From Pleurocapsa minor HA4230-MV1 (GTDB taxonomy: Bacteria; Cyanobacteriota; Cyanobacteriia; Cyanobacteriales; Xenococcaceae), in assembly GCA_019359095.1 (NCBI GenBank), contig JAHHHZ010000013.1, positions 124,001-188,000 on the forward strand: a DNA stretch of 64,000 nucleotides, given 5' to 3'. A program made the position numbers and the translations under genes. The notes beneath the pieces were generated by a model. That model was given only the letters and a program-made list of their open reading frames with translations, searched no databases and was not told the DNA's origin. This document shows, in pieces, positions 1-9,149 of the stretch. Position 1 is the first letter of the stretch. Every line of letters starts with the position of its first letter.

Positions 1-140
1 TCAGGCAGCGCGAAAAGCCGTTGCCCTAAAGGACTAGCCCTAAAGGATTAGCTCGCAAGCTCGCGTCCTTCGCGTCGCGGGGGTTTCCCCCGTTGAGGCT
101 ATTGAGTAAGCAAGCCCTGTCGTTCTAAGGCAGGGATCCT
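1..140. repeat. Composite dispersed repeat, CCCTAAAGGA family
   Basis: Two copies of the module CCCTAAAGGA lie at about 25-50, followed by a GC-rich stretch (GCGTCCTTCGCGTCGCGG) and the short palindrome gggggtttccccc. The same modules recur at 17.05, 21.2-21.3, 32.3, 37.4, 42.3-42.4, 46.05, 48.9, 58.0-58.15 and 63.63 kb. No ORF is supported here. Confidence 0.7.
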
Positions 141-522
141 GACCTTTATTTTTTCATCTTAGCTATAACAGCTTTTTTTTAGTTCTATCTCCAACATTTT
201 GGGAAAACTAATAGTATTTGTGTTCTTACTCACTTAGTTCTACAATACACGATTTTCATTAACTTATGTAAAGTTTATTTAAAATATTTGCGATTGAATA
301 AGAACTGACATTTATTGGGCATTGTTTCTCATGGAAAGATCATATCGATAACATCGAGGCAAAAATGCAACGCAGGCAACAAAATCAGTCTAATTACCCA
401 TCTAATCTGGTATTGTGTCTAGTCCCTTTACCTAAGATACTACTATGGGAATTGGGGTCAGAAAACTGTAAAAATAATTAAGTGTAAGACACAAGAATTT
501 TCCTCCAGCAAATTAAAATTTT
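141..522. other. Intergenic region upstream of the S9 peptidase
   Basis: AT-rich and without a credible coding frame. It presumably holds the leader and promoter of the peptidase-PIS-GSS gene run. I see no riboswitch-like or strong hairpin structure. No convincing Shine-Dalgarno sequence precedes the ATG at 523. Confidence 0.4.
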
Positions 523-2448
523 ATGAATACACCTCAAATGGCTTCTTGTGGTTCTTGGAAATCTCCCATAACCTCAGATTTAATTGTTGACCAAACTGTT
601 GGCATTGGTAGTGTGGCTGTCAACCAAGGAAATATTTATTGGCTAGAAAAAAGACCCCAAGAACAAGGAAGAAATTTATTGATCGGCTACGGTAACCCAG
701 AAGAGGTAAAAATTTTCACCCCAGCACCCTTAAGCGTGCGGAGCAAAATTCATGAATATGGGGGAGGTGCATTCGTAGTTGATGGAAATACAATTTATTT
801 TTCTAACTATCAAGATGGCAAAATTTATCAGCAGGTAATTGGCACGCAGCCTTATCCTTTGACGGACAAATTGGAGCAACGTTATGGAGATCTGATCGTT
901 GATCGATCCAGAAATCGCCTAATTTGTGTTTGTGAAGATCATTCTGTAGCTGGCGAAGCCGTTAATAATCTGGTGACGATTAATCTCAGTACTGGGAGAA
1001 AGCAAAATTTAGTTACAGGTAACGATTTTTATTCTTCTCCTCGTTTAAGTCCTGATGGCAGATATTTAGCGTGGTTGAGCTGGAATCATCCTGATATGCC
1101 ATGGGATAGCACTTATCTCTGGTTGGCACAGCTTGACGCGGAGGGGATGGTTTTAAAGCCTGAATTAATTGCGGGAGGAATAGCCGAATCGATCTGTGAA
1201 CCCAAATGGGGTGATGATGGTACGCTTTACTTTTCTAGCGATCGCACTAACTGGTGGAATTTATACCGACGACAACCCGATGGCAAGGTGGAAATTCTTC
1301 ATCAAAAAGCTGCCGAGTTTGCCTATCCCCATTGGGTATTTGGCTTATCTACCTATGCTGTTGTGGGAGAGCGTCTAATTTGTGCTTATTCAGCGGATGG
1401 CTATTGGCATTTAGGCACAATTGACCTAAAAACTAAGCAGTTTAGCGAAATTAGAACTAGATACACCAATATTTCCGATCTTCAAGCTGGTAATGATTTT
1501 GTCGTCTTTATTGGCGGTTCGTCAACCGAAACTACTGCGGTAATCAAGCTAGATTTAAAGACCTTGAGAGAACAAATACTACGGCGTTCAGGAGAGCTGG
1601 AGATCGATCCTGGTTATTTATCCTTACCAGAGGCGATCGCTTTCCCTACTACTGATGGTCTTACTGCTCATGCTTGGTATTATCCCCCGCAAAATAAAGA
1701 CTACATGGCGCTATCAGCAGAACTTCCTCCTCTAATAGTCAATAGTCATGGAGGCCCTACCGCAGCGGCTGCTGTCGAATTGAACTTGCGAATTCAATAC
1801 TGGACTAGTCGTGGTTTTGCCTATTTAGATGTGAATTATGGTGGTAGTATTGGTTATGGTCGTCAGTATCGGCAGCGACTAGACGGCAAGTGGGGTATTG
1901 TCGATGTGGATGATTGTATTAATGCTGCTAAATACTTGGTTGAACGCAAAAGCGTCGATGGCGATCGCCTAGTAATTACAGGCAGTAGCGCTGGTGGTTA
2001 CACTACCTTAGCAGCCTTGACCTTCCGTGATACTTTTAAAGCGGGAGCGAGTTATTATGGCGTGAGCGATCTAGAGATCTTAGCCAAAGATACTCATAAG
2101 TTTGAGTCGCGCTATTTAGATCGTTTAGTGGGCAAATATCCTGAAGACAAAGCTATTTATCAAGAGCGATCGCCGATTTACTTTATAGAACAGTTAGACT
2201 GTCCCGTAATTTTCTTCCAGGGATTAAAAGATCAAGTCGTACCCCCCAATCAGGCGGAAATGATGTTTGAGGCGATTAAACACAAGGGTTTACCCGTGGC
2301 TTATATTGCTTTTGCCCAAGAGGGTCATGGTTTTAGAATTGCTGAGAATATTAAAAAAGCTCTCGATAGCGAATTTTACTTTTATTCCCGCGTCTTTGGC
2401 TTTGAACCAGCAGATCGGCTCGAACAGATCGAAATAATTAATTTATAG
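523..2448 (+). CDS. S9-family prolyl oligopeptidase / acylaminoacyl-peptidase-like protein
   Basis: Serine peptidase of family S9, expected to cleave short peptides in the cytoplasm, since no signal peptide is visible. The N-terminal ~370 residues have the repeated beta-strand character of a beta-propeller (for example SPDGRYLAWLSW and EPKWGDDGTLYFSSD). The C-terminal ~260 residues form the alpha/beta-hydrolase domain. The catalytic triad can be placed at Ser489 in GSSAGG, Asp570 in GLKDQVVPP and His602 in EGHGF. The length of 641 aa is normal for bacterial dipeptidyl-peptidase/AARE-like members. The next gene begins within 10 bp of the stop, so co-transcription is likely. Exact substrate unknown. 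Confidence 0.9.
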   Translation: MNTPQMASCGSWKSPITSDLIVDQTVGIGSVAVNQGNIYWLEKRPQEQGRNLLIGYGNPEEVKIFTPAPLSVRSKIHEYGGGAFVVDGNTIYFSNYQDGKIYQQVIGTQPYPLTDKLEQRYGDLIVDRSRNRLICVCEDHSVAGEAVNNLVTINLSTGRKQNLVTGNDFYSSPRLSPDGRYLAWLSWNHPDMPWDSTYLWLAQLDAEGMVLKPELIAGGIAESICEPKWGDDGTLYFSSDRTNWWNLYRRQPDGKVEILHQKAAEFAYPHWVFGLSTYAVVGERLICAYSADGYWHLGTIDLKTKQFSEIRTRYTNISDLQAGNDFVVFIGGSSTETTAVIKLDLKTLREQILRRSGELEIDPGYLSLPEAIAFPTTDGLTAHAWYYPPQNKDYMALSAELPPLIVNSHGGPTAAAAVELNLRIQYWTSRGFAYLDVNYGGSIGYGRQYRQRLDGKWGIVDVDDCINAAKYLVERKSVDGDRLVITGSSAGGYTTLAALTFRDTFKAGASYYGVSDLEILAKDTHKFESRYLDRLVGKYPEDKAIYQERSPIYFIEQLDCPVIFFQGLKDQVVPPNQAEMMFEAIKHKGLPVAYIAFAQEGHGFRIAENIKKALDSEFYFYSRVFGFEPADRLEQIEIINL

Positions 2449-2457
2449 TTGATTTTT

Positions 2458-3126
2458 ATGGCGATTAACCAAGTATTCTTATATGTCCCTAATCTGATTG
2501 GCTATGTCAGATTTATTTTGTATCTGGCCAGCTTTATTAGTCATAGTTTAGGTTACTGGCAACTGTGTATTGGACTATATGCGATCGCCTTTATCTTAGA
2601 TGAATTTGATGGTCGTGCTGCCCGTGCTTATAATCAAAGTAGTAATTTTGGTGCTGCCCTAGATATGGTGGCGGATCGTTCGGCAACTGCGGGTTTATGT
2701 CTGATTTTGGCGCAGCTATATCCTGATTATTTATTAGCTTTTATTGGTGCGATCGCTCTTGATATCAGTAGTCATTATTATTTAATTTATGCTACAGGAA
2801 TGCGGGGATCGGCCAGTCATAAAGATTCGGCTCAATGGTCAAATAACGGACTATTGAAACTTTACTATGGCAATAAATCTTTCATGGATTTGCTGATTCT
2901 GGGTAATGAGCTATTTTATTTACTGCTATATCTCGATTTTTATCTGGTGGGTATGAGTTTCAATCTGGCTGGATGGCAGACCAATATTTGGCAGTTGGCG
3001 CTCATTGTTTCCTTGCCGATTTACTTATTAAAACAGACGACAAACATATTTCAATTACAGACAGCAGGACAAGAAATAGCCAAACTAGACTTGGATAATC
3101 GTGAATCTAAATCAGCGGCTGAATAA
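2458..3126 (+). CDS. CDP-alcohol phosphatidyltransferase, eukaryotic phosphatidylinositol-synthase type
   Basis: Integral membrane enzyme that moves a phosphatidyl group from CDP-diacylglycerol to an alcohol. The full signature DGx2ARx8Gx3Dx3D is present at residues 51-73 with all three Asp residues. Outside the signature it also carries features I recall from animal and plant PI synthases (CDIPT/PIS1): an N-terminal VPNLIGYVR, a GSASHK motif, a KLYYGNK segment and GNELFYLLLYLDF. Inositol is therefore the predicted acceptor. Several hydrophobic segments fit a six-helix protein, and 222 aa is the usual PIS length. I chose the ATG at 2458; a TTG at 2449 would abut the upstream stop. Two HIP1 sites inside the gene show it is settled in this genome. 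A PgsA-like or archaetidyl-inositol role is the alternative. Confidence 0.85.
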   Translation: MAINQVFLYVPNLIGYVRFILYLASFISHSLGYWQLCIGLYAIAFILDEFDGRAARAYNQSSNFGAALDMVADRSATAGLCLILAQLYPDYLLAFIGAIALDISSHYYLIYATGMRGSASHKDSAQWSNNGLLKLYYGNKSFMDLLILGNELFYLLLYLDFYLVGMSFNLAGWQTNIWQLALIVSLPIYLLKQTTNIFQLQTAGQEIAKLDLDNRESKSAAE

Positions 3127-3189
3127 TATTGTTCTATACTAATTAAGCCAATACTCAGCCTTAATCATATAGATAGAGCGCGATCGCTG

Positions 3190-4572
3190 ATGAAACAGTC
3201 CCCTGAAGCAGATCTTCCTGAATCAAGCATTGCCAGCGCAGTGGATATTGCCCTTGCTTGTGCATTACTACAACGCACAGAGAATGGAAGCTTAACCCAT
3301 TGTCCCTTAATGCTTTCCCCCGCTAAGGTCACTGACTTATTGATTACTCAACTAGAGTCTTTGGCTCAACCGCTAGCACTACTGATTCATCGAGTAGCCA
3401 ACAATTTAGAGTTTCTGGAAGAACAGCTGCAATTTACTGCTGCTAATGATGAATATACAGGCTTTTTATTGTCTCTCGCTCAGTCACAAGGTCATCAGGA
3501 TAGGCTACGGTTTTCGATTACCCGCAGTGACTACTTTATAACGCAACAGGGAGATAGCTTACGCCAGGTCGAATTTAACACCATTGCTGCAAGTTATATC
3601 GGTCTGTCCGAAAAAATCACTGAATTTCATCAAATATGGGGGAATCTCAGTAACGAAACCTGGGATTTACTACCCAATCAACCGATCGCTATAGTTGCTG
3701 ATGCATTCGTGACAGTAATGAAGGAGTACAATGTTGATGATGCTTACGTGCTGTTTGTGGTTCAAGCTAACGAGCGTAATGTTTTCGATCAGCGCCTATT
3801 AGAAATCGCCCTGATTGAACGAGGTATAAGAGTTGTACGTGCTAGCCTAGAAGCTATTGGTGAACAGGGAGAATTACGTCAGGGTCATCTAGTATTGAAC
3901 GGTGAAATTGCAGCTATTACTTATTTTCGAGCGGGTTATCGTCCTGATGAACTCGAAAGCGAAATAGCTCGTCAAGGTCGTCAGTTAATTGCTCGTTCAA
4001 CGACAATTTCTGTGCCAGATCTACCGACTCATTTAGCAGGGACAAAGAAAATTCAACAAGTATTGACGAATCCCGAACTGTTAAAGCATTTCCTTAATGA
4101 GCAGGATATTGCTATAGTTAGAAGCGCCTTTGCTCAGATTTACCCCCTTGATGCTTCCATTGAATTTGCAGGCAAAACCATGCTAGCCAAAGAAGCTGCT
4201 ATTTTACAGCCAGAGCAATTTGTCCTCAAACCCCAGCGAGAAGGAGGTGGTTTCAATCTCTACGGTGATGAACTGCGCCAATGTCTGCAAAATCTACCGA
4301 CAGAAGCAGGTAACGCATACATCCTAATGGAGCGATTATATCCCCCTGTGTCCCAGGGTTGGGGTCTACGGGAAGGAAAACTCTGGCAAGGACAGGTTGT
4401 ACATGAAATTGGTCAATATGGCGTTTTAATTGCCCAAGGCGAGCGCATTTTAACCAATCAAGCAGCAGGCTATCTCGTCCGCACTAAACTTGGCGAGATG
4501 AACGAGGGGGGTATATCGGCGGGATATGGACATCTTAATAGTTTGGTCAAAAGTAATATCAAGTCCGCTTGA
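3190..4572 (+). CDS. Glutathione synthetase, eukaryotic (GSS) type
   Basis: ATP-dependent ligase joining gamma-glutamylcysteine and glycine to give glutathione. The 460-aa protein follows the eukaryotic GSS fold, not bacterial GshB (about 315-330 aa). Seen in order: RSDYF (~116), VEFNTIA (~132; metal-binding Glu and Asn), ERNVFDQR, YFRAGYRP, LAGTKKIQQ, the glycine-rich loop KPQREGGGFNLYGDE (~347) and the C-terminal substrate lid VRTKLGEMNEGGISAGYG. In human GSS, as I remember it, the corresponding strings are nearly the same. One loop Asn is Phe here (GGGFN for GGGNN). It sits 63 bp after the PIS-like gene on the same strand and is probably co-transcribed. Whether the genome also has gshB cannot be seen. 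Confidence 0.9.
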   Translation: MKQSPEADLPESSIASAVDIALACALLQRTENGSLTHCPLMLSPAKVTDLLITQLESLAQPLALLIHRVANNLEFLEEQLQFTAANDEYTGFLLSLAQSQGHQDRLRFSITRSDYFITQQGDSLRQVEFNTIAASYIGLSEKITEFHQIWGNLSNETWDLLPNQPIAIVADAFVTVMKEYNVDDAYVLFVVQANERNVFDQRLLEIALIERGIRVVRASLEAIGEQGELRQGHLVLNGEIAAITYFRAGYRPDELESEIARQGRQLIARSTTISVPDLPTHLAGTKKIQQVLTNPELLKHFLNEQDIAIVRSAFAQIYPLDASIEFAGKTMLAKEAAILQPEQFVLKPQREGGGFNLYGDELRQCLQNLPTEAGNAYILMERLYPPVSQGWGLREGKLWQGQVVHEIGQYGVLIAQGERILTNQAAGYLVRTKLGEMNEGGISAGYGHLNSLVKSNIKSA

Positions 4573-4671
4573 TTACTTCTTATAAAATCTTTGCGCCTTT
4601 GCGTCTTGGCGCGAGTTTTAATTGGAATTATCTAAACGGACTTCATATAAGACCTAGATTTTGGTTGGTCA
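4573..4671. repeat. Short intergenic repeat between convergent genes
   Basis: Contains TTTGCGCCTTTGCGTCTTGGCGCGAG. The reverse-complement type (GACGCAAAGACGCAAAG) recurs near 63660-63680. It lies between the convergent glutathione synthetase gene and argS and may act as a weak bidirectional terminator; that role is inference. Confidence 0.35.
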
Positions 4672-6429
4672 TTACATTCTTTCTAAGACATTAATACCTA
4701 ATAAAGATAAACCTAACTTAATTGTACGTGCGGTTAGATCGGCCAAAATCAAACGAGATGTTCTTTGTGGCTCGGCTGCATTTAAGATCTCACACTGTTC
4801 ATAAAATTGATTAAACTTTTGGCTCAATTCAAAAAGATATAAACAAATACGATTAGGTAGTAAACTAGATTCAACTTCTTTAAGCACTTCTTCAAATTGC
4901 AAAATATGTTTTGCCAAAGCTAATTCTGGTTCTGCCGTCAAGCTAATTTTCGTGTTCTGATCTAACGCAGAAAAATCAATATTACCTTTGCGACTAACCC
5001 CTTGAGGACGTACATAGGCATATAACAAGTACGGTGCTGTATTACCTTTTAAGTCGAGCATTTTATCGAAGTCAAACTTATAGTCTGAGGTACGATTCTG
5101 ACTTAAATCTGCGTATTTTACTGCACTTAAACCCGTTACCTGAGCTACATGATTGATAAATTCTGGAGTTTCTTTTCTTGCTTCTGCTTCTAATCTAGTT
5201 TCTAATTCTGCACGAGCATAATCTACCGCTTCATCTAATAAGTCTTTAAGCTTAAATGTTTCACCAGAACGAGTTTTAATTCTCTTACCATCTTTACCCA
5301 ATACTAACCCAAAGGGTACGTGAACTACTTCCACTTCATCGGGTAAGATTTTTGCTTTTCTAGCTACCTGAAATACGGCTGCAAAATGATTAGCCTGTCC
5401 AGAGTCAGTAACGTAAATAATTTTGTTAGCGCCATCTTCTTTGACTCGATATTTAATTGCTGCTAAATCAGTTGTGGCATAGTTAAAACCACCATCAGTT
5501 TTCTGGACAATTAGAGGTAGAGGCTCACCATCTTTATTAGTAAAGCCATCTAGAAAAACACACATTGCGCCTTCACTTTTTTCTAGTAAACCTGTTTGTT
5601 TTAATTCACTAACAATGTCTTCCAGAAAAGGATTGTAAAAAGATTCACCTCTTTCTTCTAGCTTAATATTAAGCAGATTGTAGATTACCTGAAACTCTTG
5701 GCGAGACTGATCGCATAATAACTGCCAAGCATGAAGGCTATCTTCAGCACCCGCCTGTAACTTAACGACTTCTTGTCTAGCGGTTTGCTTAAACTCTTCA
5801 TCTTCGTCAAAACGAACCTTGGCTTGTTTATACAGAGATACCAAATCACCAATATTTAAAGCATTAGCAGTAGTTAGCGCTTCGGGATAAGCTTCTCTCA
5901 GGTAAGCAATCAACATGCCAAACTGAGTCCCCCAGTCGCCTACATGATTGAGACGCAATACCTGATAACCACGAAATTCTAAAATACGCGCGATCGCATC
6001 ACCAATAATGGTTGAGCGCAAGTGTCCCACATGCATTTCTTTGGCAATATTGGGACTGGAAAAATCGACAATTACCTTTGATGTTGGCTGTACCTGGGGA
6101 ATGCCTAATCTTTCGTCTGACTGGATCTGACTCAGCAACTGCTCAAGATAACTAGATTTGAGCATAAAATTGATAAAACCTGGCCCAGCGATGGTGGGGG
6201 TTTCGCACATATCCTCAATTTGCAGATGATCGATGATTGCTTGAGCGATCGCTCGCGGATTTTGCTTGAGGGGTTTGGCTAGAGATAAGGCTACATTAGA
6301 CTGATAATCGCCAAATTTGGGATTATTCGTCGAGGTTACCAGAGGATCGGTATCTGCTAACTCATCACCAAAAGCAGATAATAAGGCTTGGCTAACAGAA
6401 TCTTGAAGCTGTTCTAGTATGGAGGTCAT
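4672..6429 (-). CDS. argS: Arginyl-tRNA synthetase
   Basis: Class I aminoacyl-tRNA synthetase that charges tRNA-Arg in the cytoplasm. An N-terminal additional domain (residues ~1-90) comes first. The HIGH-type motif follows as HVGH at 133-136 in [16 protein letters not shown], then the Rossmann core, and [13 protein letters not shown], which replaces the missing KMSK of this family. The C-terminal DALR anticodon-binding domain includes the string YLLYAYVR and ends in NVLERM. The length of 585 aa is normal. The ATG at 6429 follows a GGAGG-like stretch. Transcribed alone, divergent from the PRC-barrel gene. Confidence 0.97.
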   Translation of the reverse strand: MTSILEQLQDSVSQALLSAFGDELADTDPLVTSTNNPKFGDYQSNVALSLAKPLKQNPRAIAQAIIDHLQIEDMCETPTIAGPGFINFMLKSSYLEQLLSQIQSDERLGIPQVQPTSKVIVDFSSPNIAKEMHVGHLRSTIIGDAIARILEFRGYQVLRLNHVGDWGTQFGMLIAYLREAYPEALTTANALNIGDLVSLYKQAKVRFDEDEEFKQTARQEVVKLQAGAEDSLHAWQLLCDQSRQEFQVIYNLLNIKLEERGESFYNPFLEDIVSELKQTGLLEKSEGAMCVFLDGFTNKDGEPLPLIVQKTDGGFNYATTDLAAIKYRVKEDGANKIIYVTDSGQANHFAAVFQVARKAKILPDEVEVVHVPFGLVLGKDGKRIKTRSGETFKLKDLLDEAVDYARAELETRLEAEARKETPEFINHVAQVTGLSAVKYADLSQNRTSDYKFDFDKMLDLKGNTAPYLLYAYVRPQGVSRKGNIDFSALDQNTKISLTAEPELALAKHILQFEEVLKEVESSLLPNRICLYLFELSQKFNQFYEQCEILNAAEPQRTSRLILADLTARTIKLGLSLLGINVLERM

Positions 6430-6709
6430 AGTATTTGTTGATTTTAGCCTGAAGACAGTTTTAGCCGACCAGCAGCTATTCCTAGAATAATCAATTTATC
6501 ATCAATCGATAATTTCAATGATTATTTTTGATTTGTGCCAAAGGTCTATTAAAGCAAATACTCTCTGTAATCTAAATCACGATCATCGATCATCATCTGT
6601 CTCACTCCAAAGGATTACACGCTAAGCATGATTACTATCCATCATTAGCAAGAAGCAACTCAAAGAGAACTTATTTAAGCTAAAAGAATATTTTACTTTA
6701 GTTCAACCT
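6430..6709. promoter_or_regulatory. Divergent intergenic region, argS / PRC-DUF2382 gene
   Basis: A 280-bp AT-rich gap between divergent genes that must contain both promoters. It has several short direct repeats of the type atcatcgat/atcaatcgat. I cannot assign -10/-35 boxes with confidence. Confidence 0.4.
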
Positions 6710-7576
6710 ATGACTTTACAATCAATTGCCGAGTTTAGTCCCAACTATAATCAAGAAGATTTGATGGATAATGAGCTGATTTCAAAACCAGTGTTTATCG
6801 CTCAAACAGACGAAAAACTAGGTGTGGTCGAGGACGTTTTGGTAGATGAGTTTGGGCATTTTCGTTATTTGGTAGTCGGTGCGGGTTCTTGGTTAGCGGA
6901 TCAAAAATTTCTGTTGCCTATTGGTAGATGTCGCGCTATTCAAGACGGTCAGGCGATCGCTGTTATGGATATTAACAATATCCAAGATCTTGAACAGTTA
7001 CCTCCTTATCAAAGCGATAGTCAGCTTGATTATGATTATGAGGAAAGTATCCGCAACATCTATCGTCAATTTTTGGCAGGGGATAATTATGAGATCCCTA
7101 ATTACGACAGAGATAGTTATAGTTATGACCATGAACCTGAACTGTATCAAATACCCACAGAAGAAGGTCAAACTATTAGATTTTACGAAGAAAGATTAGT
7201 TGCCGATAAACAACGCCATGAAGTAGGGGAAGTAACTATAGGAAAAAGAATTGAAACAGAAGTAGCGCAGGTAGAAATTCCTGTAGAGAAAGAAAAAGTC
7301 TTCGTTAAAATTCATGAAGTCGGCGATCAGAATATTGCTGTCTCTCCAGAAGAAGCCAAGTTTGAAGGAGGTACGGTAGCTACATTTAAAGTTCACGAAG
7401 AAACCGCCGAGATCAAGAAGCAGGCATTTGTTCATGAAGAGGTAGAGATCAAAAAAGAAGTCAAAAAAGAAATAGTTAATGCAGAAGAAACTTTGCGTAA
7501 GGAACAATTAGAGATGACAGGAGAAGAAAACATCGAAATAGAACAATCATCAACTTCAACTCCAGAAAATTACTAA
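6710..7576 (+). CDS. PRC-barrel plus DUF2382 (YsnF/AvaK-type) stress protein
   Basis: The N-terminal half (~20-100) is a PRC-barrel domain: KPVFIAQTDEKLGVVEDVLVDEFGHFRYLVV. A Tyr/Asp-rich linker (~105-155) follows, then a DUF2382 domain (~158-275) with ERLVADKQRHEVGEVTIGKR, VEIPVEKEKVFV and HEEVEIKKEVKKE. The protein is soluble and highly charged. Homologues are linked to desiccation, salt and general stress in cyanobacteria and Bacillus; a structural or membrane-surface role is only inferred. Its stop codon abuts the stop of the convergent anti-sigma gene with no spacer. Confidence 0.85.
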   Translation: MTLQSIAEFSPNYNQEDLMDNELISKPVFIAQTDEKLGVVEDVLVDEFGHFRYLVVGAGSWLADQKFLLPIGRCRAIQDGQAIAVMDINNIQDLEQLPPYQSDSQLDYDYEESIRNIYRQFLAGDNYEIPNYDRDSYSYDHEPELYQIPTEEGQTIRFYEERLVADKQRHEVGEVTIGKRIETEVAQVEIPVEKEKVFVKIHEVGDQNIAVSPEEAKFEGGTVATFKVHEETAEIKKQAFVHEEVEIKKEVKKEIVNAEETLRKEQLEMTGEENIEIEQSSTSTPENY

Positions 7577-8350
7577 TTATTCATTTCCCGTAGCTATAAA
7601 AATTGCACCTGTATGATTTTGCGGTGCCGAAATATCTTCGACGGTAAGGGCAATTTTCTTAATCGTTCTAGGATTTAGATGGGGTTGAGGCACAGTAATT
7701 TCTTGGGTAAAATCTCCTGCTTTGTTTACCTGAAAAACCGCAGTCAAGATCGCTCCTTTTTCATCGGTGGTATAAGGAACATCTTTACCTACCACTGTCC
7801 ACAATGCATAAGTTTTTTCTGGAGGTAATGGCGGTAAGTTGTTGGCAATCAAAGTAGCGTTCAATTGATTAGGATTAACTACTAGTTTGGCTTGTGTCGT
7901 CTTGGGTAGATTTTTGCCCCGAAGCAAATATGTTCTTTGATTTGTTACTTTAACTGTATCTTTGACTAGATCTGCCGTTTGTACAGAACGCCACAGTCGA
8001 TAGTTAGCAATACTAAGCAAGGCAATTGTCAAGAGCGCGATCGCCATGAAGATTCTTGATAATCTGGCTCTGGGTGTCGTTGCCTTAATATTGCTTAAAG
8101 ACTTTGCTATTGTAGGCTCGATTTGTGGGGAATTAGCCGCCGTCAAAATGCGATCGCGTAAGCTATTAGGAGGAGATACTTCTGGCGGATTATATACCAG
8201 ATCTAATGCTTGCTGCATTGCTACTATTTGTTCAATCAGATGGCTATTTTCCGCTAACATTTCTTCAAACAGCAGAGCTTCAGCCGGACTCAAATTACCT
8301 AATACATAGCCCGAAATAAGTAGTTGTTCGCATTCTGGAGGAATTGACAT
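7577..8350 (-). CDS. Anti-sigma factor, RskA-type with one membrane helix
   Basis: 257 aa. The N-terminal ~90 residues form a cytoplasmic anti-sigma domain (EQLLISGYVLGNLSPAEALLFEEML). One membrane helix (~98-117, IFMAIALLTIALLSIANYRLW) follows. The extracytoplasmic C-terminal RskA domain contains KTYALWTVVGKDVPYTTDEKGAIL and TQEITVPQPH. The gene starts 4 bp after the ECF sigma gene, the standard arrangement for a sigma/anti-sigma pair. It is predicted to hold that sigma factor at the membrane until an envelope signal triggers release. No zinc-binding HxxxCxxC motif is seen. Confidence 0.85.
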   Translation of the reverse strand: MSIPPECEQLLISGYVLGNLSPAEALLFEEMLAENSHLIEQIVAMQQALDLVYNPPEVSPPNSLRDRILTAANSPQIEPTIAKSLSNIKATTPRARLSRIFMAIALLTIALLSIANYRLWRSVQTADLVKDTVKVTNQRTYLLRGKNLPKTTQAKLVVNPNQLNATLIANNLPPLPPEKTYALWTVVGKDVPYTTDEKGAILTAVFQVNKAGDFTQEITVPQPHLNPRTIKKIALTVEDISAPQNHTGAIFIATGNE

Positions 8351-8354
8351 GATC

Positions 8355-8954
8355 CTAAAACTCCTCGCTAAAATTAATTAAAGCTTGACGCAGTTTAAGT
8401 AAGCCACGACGAGATCTAGATTTAACTGTTCCTAGTGCAATGTTTAGCTGATTGGCAATTTCAGATTGACTTAAACCTTGATAATATGCCATTTTTAGCA
8501 CTTCTTGTTCTTTGGTTGATAGTTGTTCTAAGGCTGATTGAACCTCTTGCGATCGCTCTGATTGGGTAATCTCTTCAAAGGGACTATCGGACAATACCTT
8601 AGCATTTTCATTGAGGGATTGATGATGAAGTCTTTGTTGTTTTCGGGTGCGAGATCTGAGGCGGTCTAAAGCTCGCGATCGCGTTAAAATTGCTAGGTAA
8701 GTGCGTAATGTTCCTCTTTTTGGGTCGTAAGAGCATTTTTTAGTCAGGAGCAAAAAGATATCCTGAGTTAAGTCCTCTGCTTCTGCCGTATTACCCAGGA
8801 GTTTCCCAGCTATCCCATAAACTAAGGCTGCATGGCGATCATACAAAATGCTTAAAGCATCAGTTTGCCCATGCTGCAACTGCCAAAATAAATCTGCATC
8901 AGTCTGATTAGGAAGATCATCCCCACAAGAATGGCTGGGTGGTTCAAAAGACAT
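8355..8954 (-). CDS. ECF (extracytoplasmic function) RNA polymerase sigma factor
   Basis: About 199 aa. Region 2 spans ~35-105 (LYDRHAALVYGIAGKLLGN, AEDLTQDIF, GTLRTYLAILTRSRALDRLRSR). Region 4 spans ~135-190 with a clear helix-turn-helix (LSQSEIANQLNIALGTVKSRSRRGLLKLR). Regions 1 and 3 are absent, as expected for group 4 sigma factors. It resembles the SigK/SigG type paired with RskA anti-sigma factors. I prefer the ATG at 8954 over the TTG at 8966. It is first in a two-gene operon with its anti-sigma factor. Confidence 0.92.
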   Translation of the reverse strand: MSFEPPSHSCGDDLPNQTDADLFWQLQHGQTDALSILYDRHAALVYGIAGKLLGNTAEAEDLTQDIFLLLTKKCSYDPKRGTLRTYLAILTRSRALDRLRSRTRKQQRLHHQSLNENAKVLSDSPFEEITQSERSQEVQSALEQLSTKEQEVLKMAYYQGLSQSEIANQLNIALGTVKSRSRRGLLKLRQALINFSEEF

Positions 8955-9149
8955 ATATGAATGCAAAGTATAGCAATTATATAATATATGCTTTTAGCCT
9001 AGCCGAATTTTATTGCTTTGGAATTTTGAATCATTTGTTTACTCACGCGCTAAAAATTGAGGGAAGAAAAAGAGAGTAAAAAAAGCCCAAATAAAGTTTA
9101 CTTCACAGCTATTTCTTACTCCTCTATTAAATTAAAATTATTACTTTAA

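Noticed and set aside
2458-4572. Eukaryotic contamination as source of the PIS and GSS genes
   Set aside because: They lack introns, share the strand and close spacing of a bacterial operon with the S9 peptidase gene, and the PIS gene contains HIP1 sites.
7196-7507. 103-codon antisense frame within the DUF2382 gene, very Phe-rich
   Set aside because: The Phe-rich text arises from the Glu/Lys codons (gaa, aaa) of DUF2382 read backwards. No start context and no homology.
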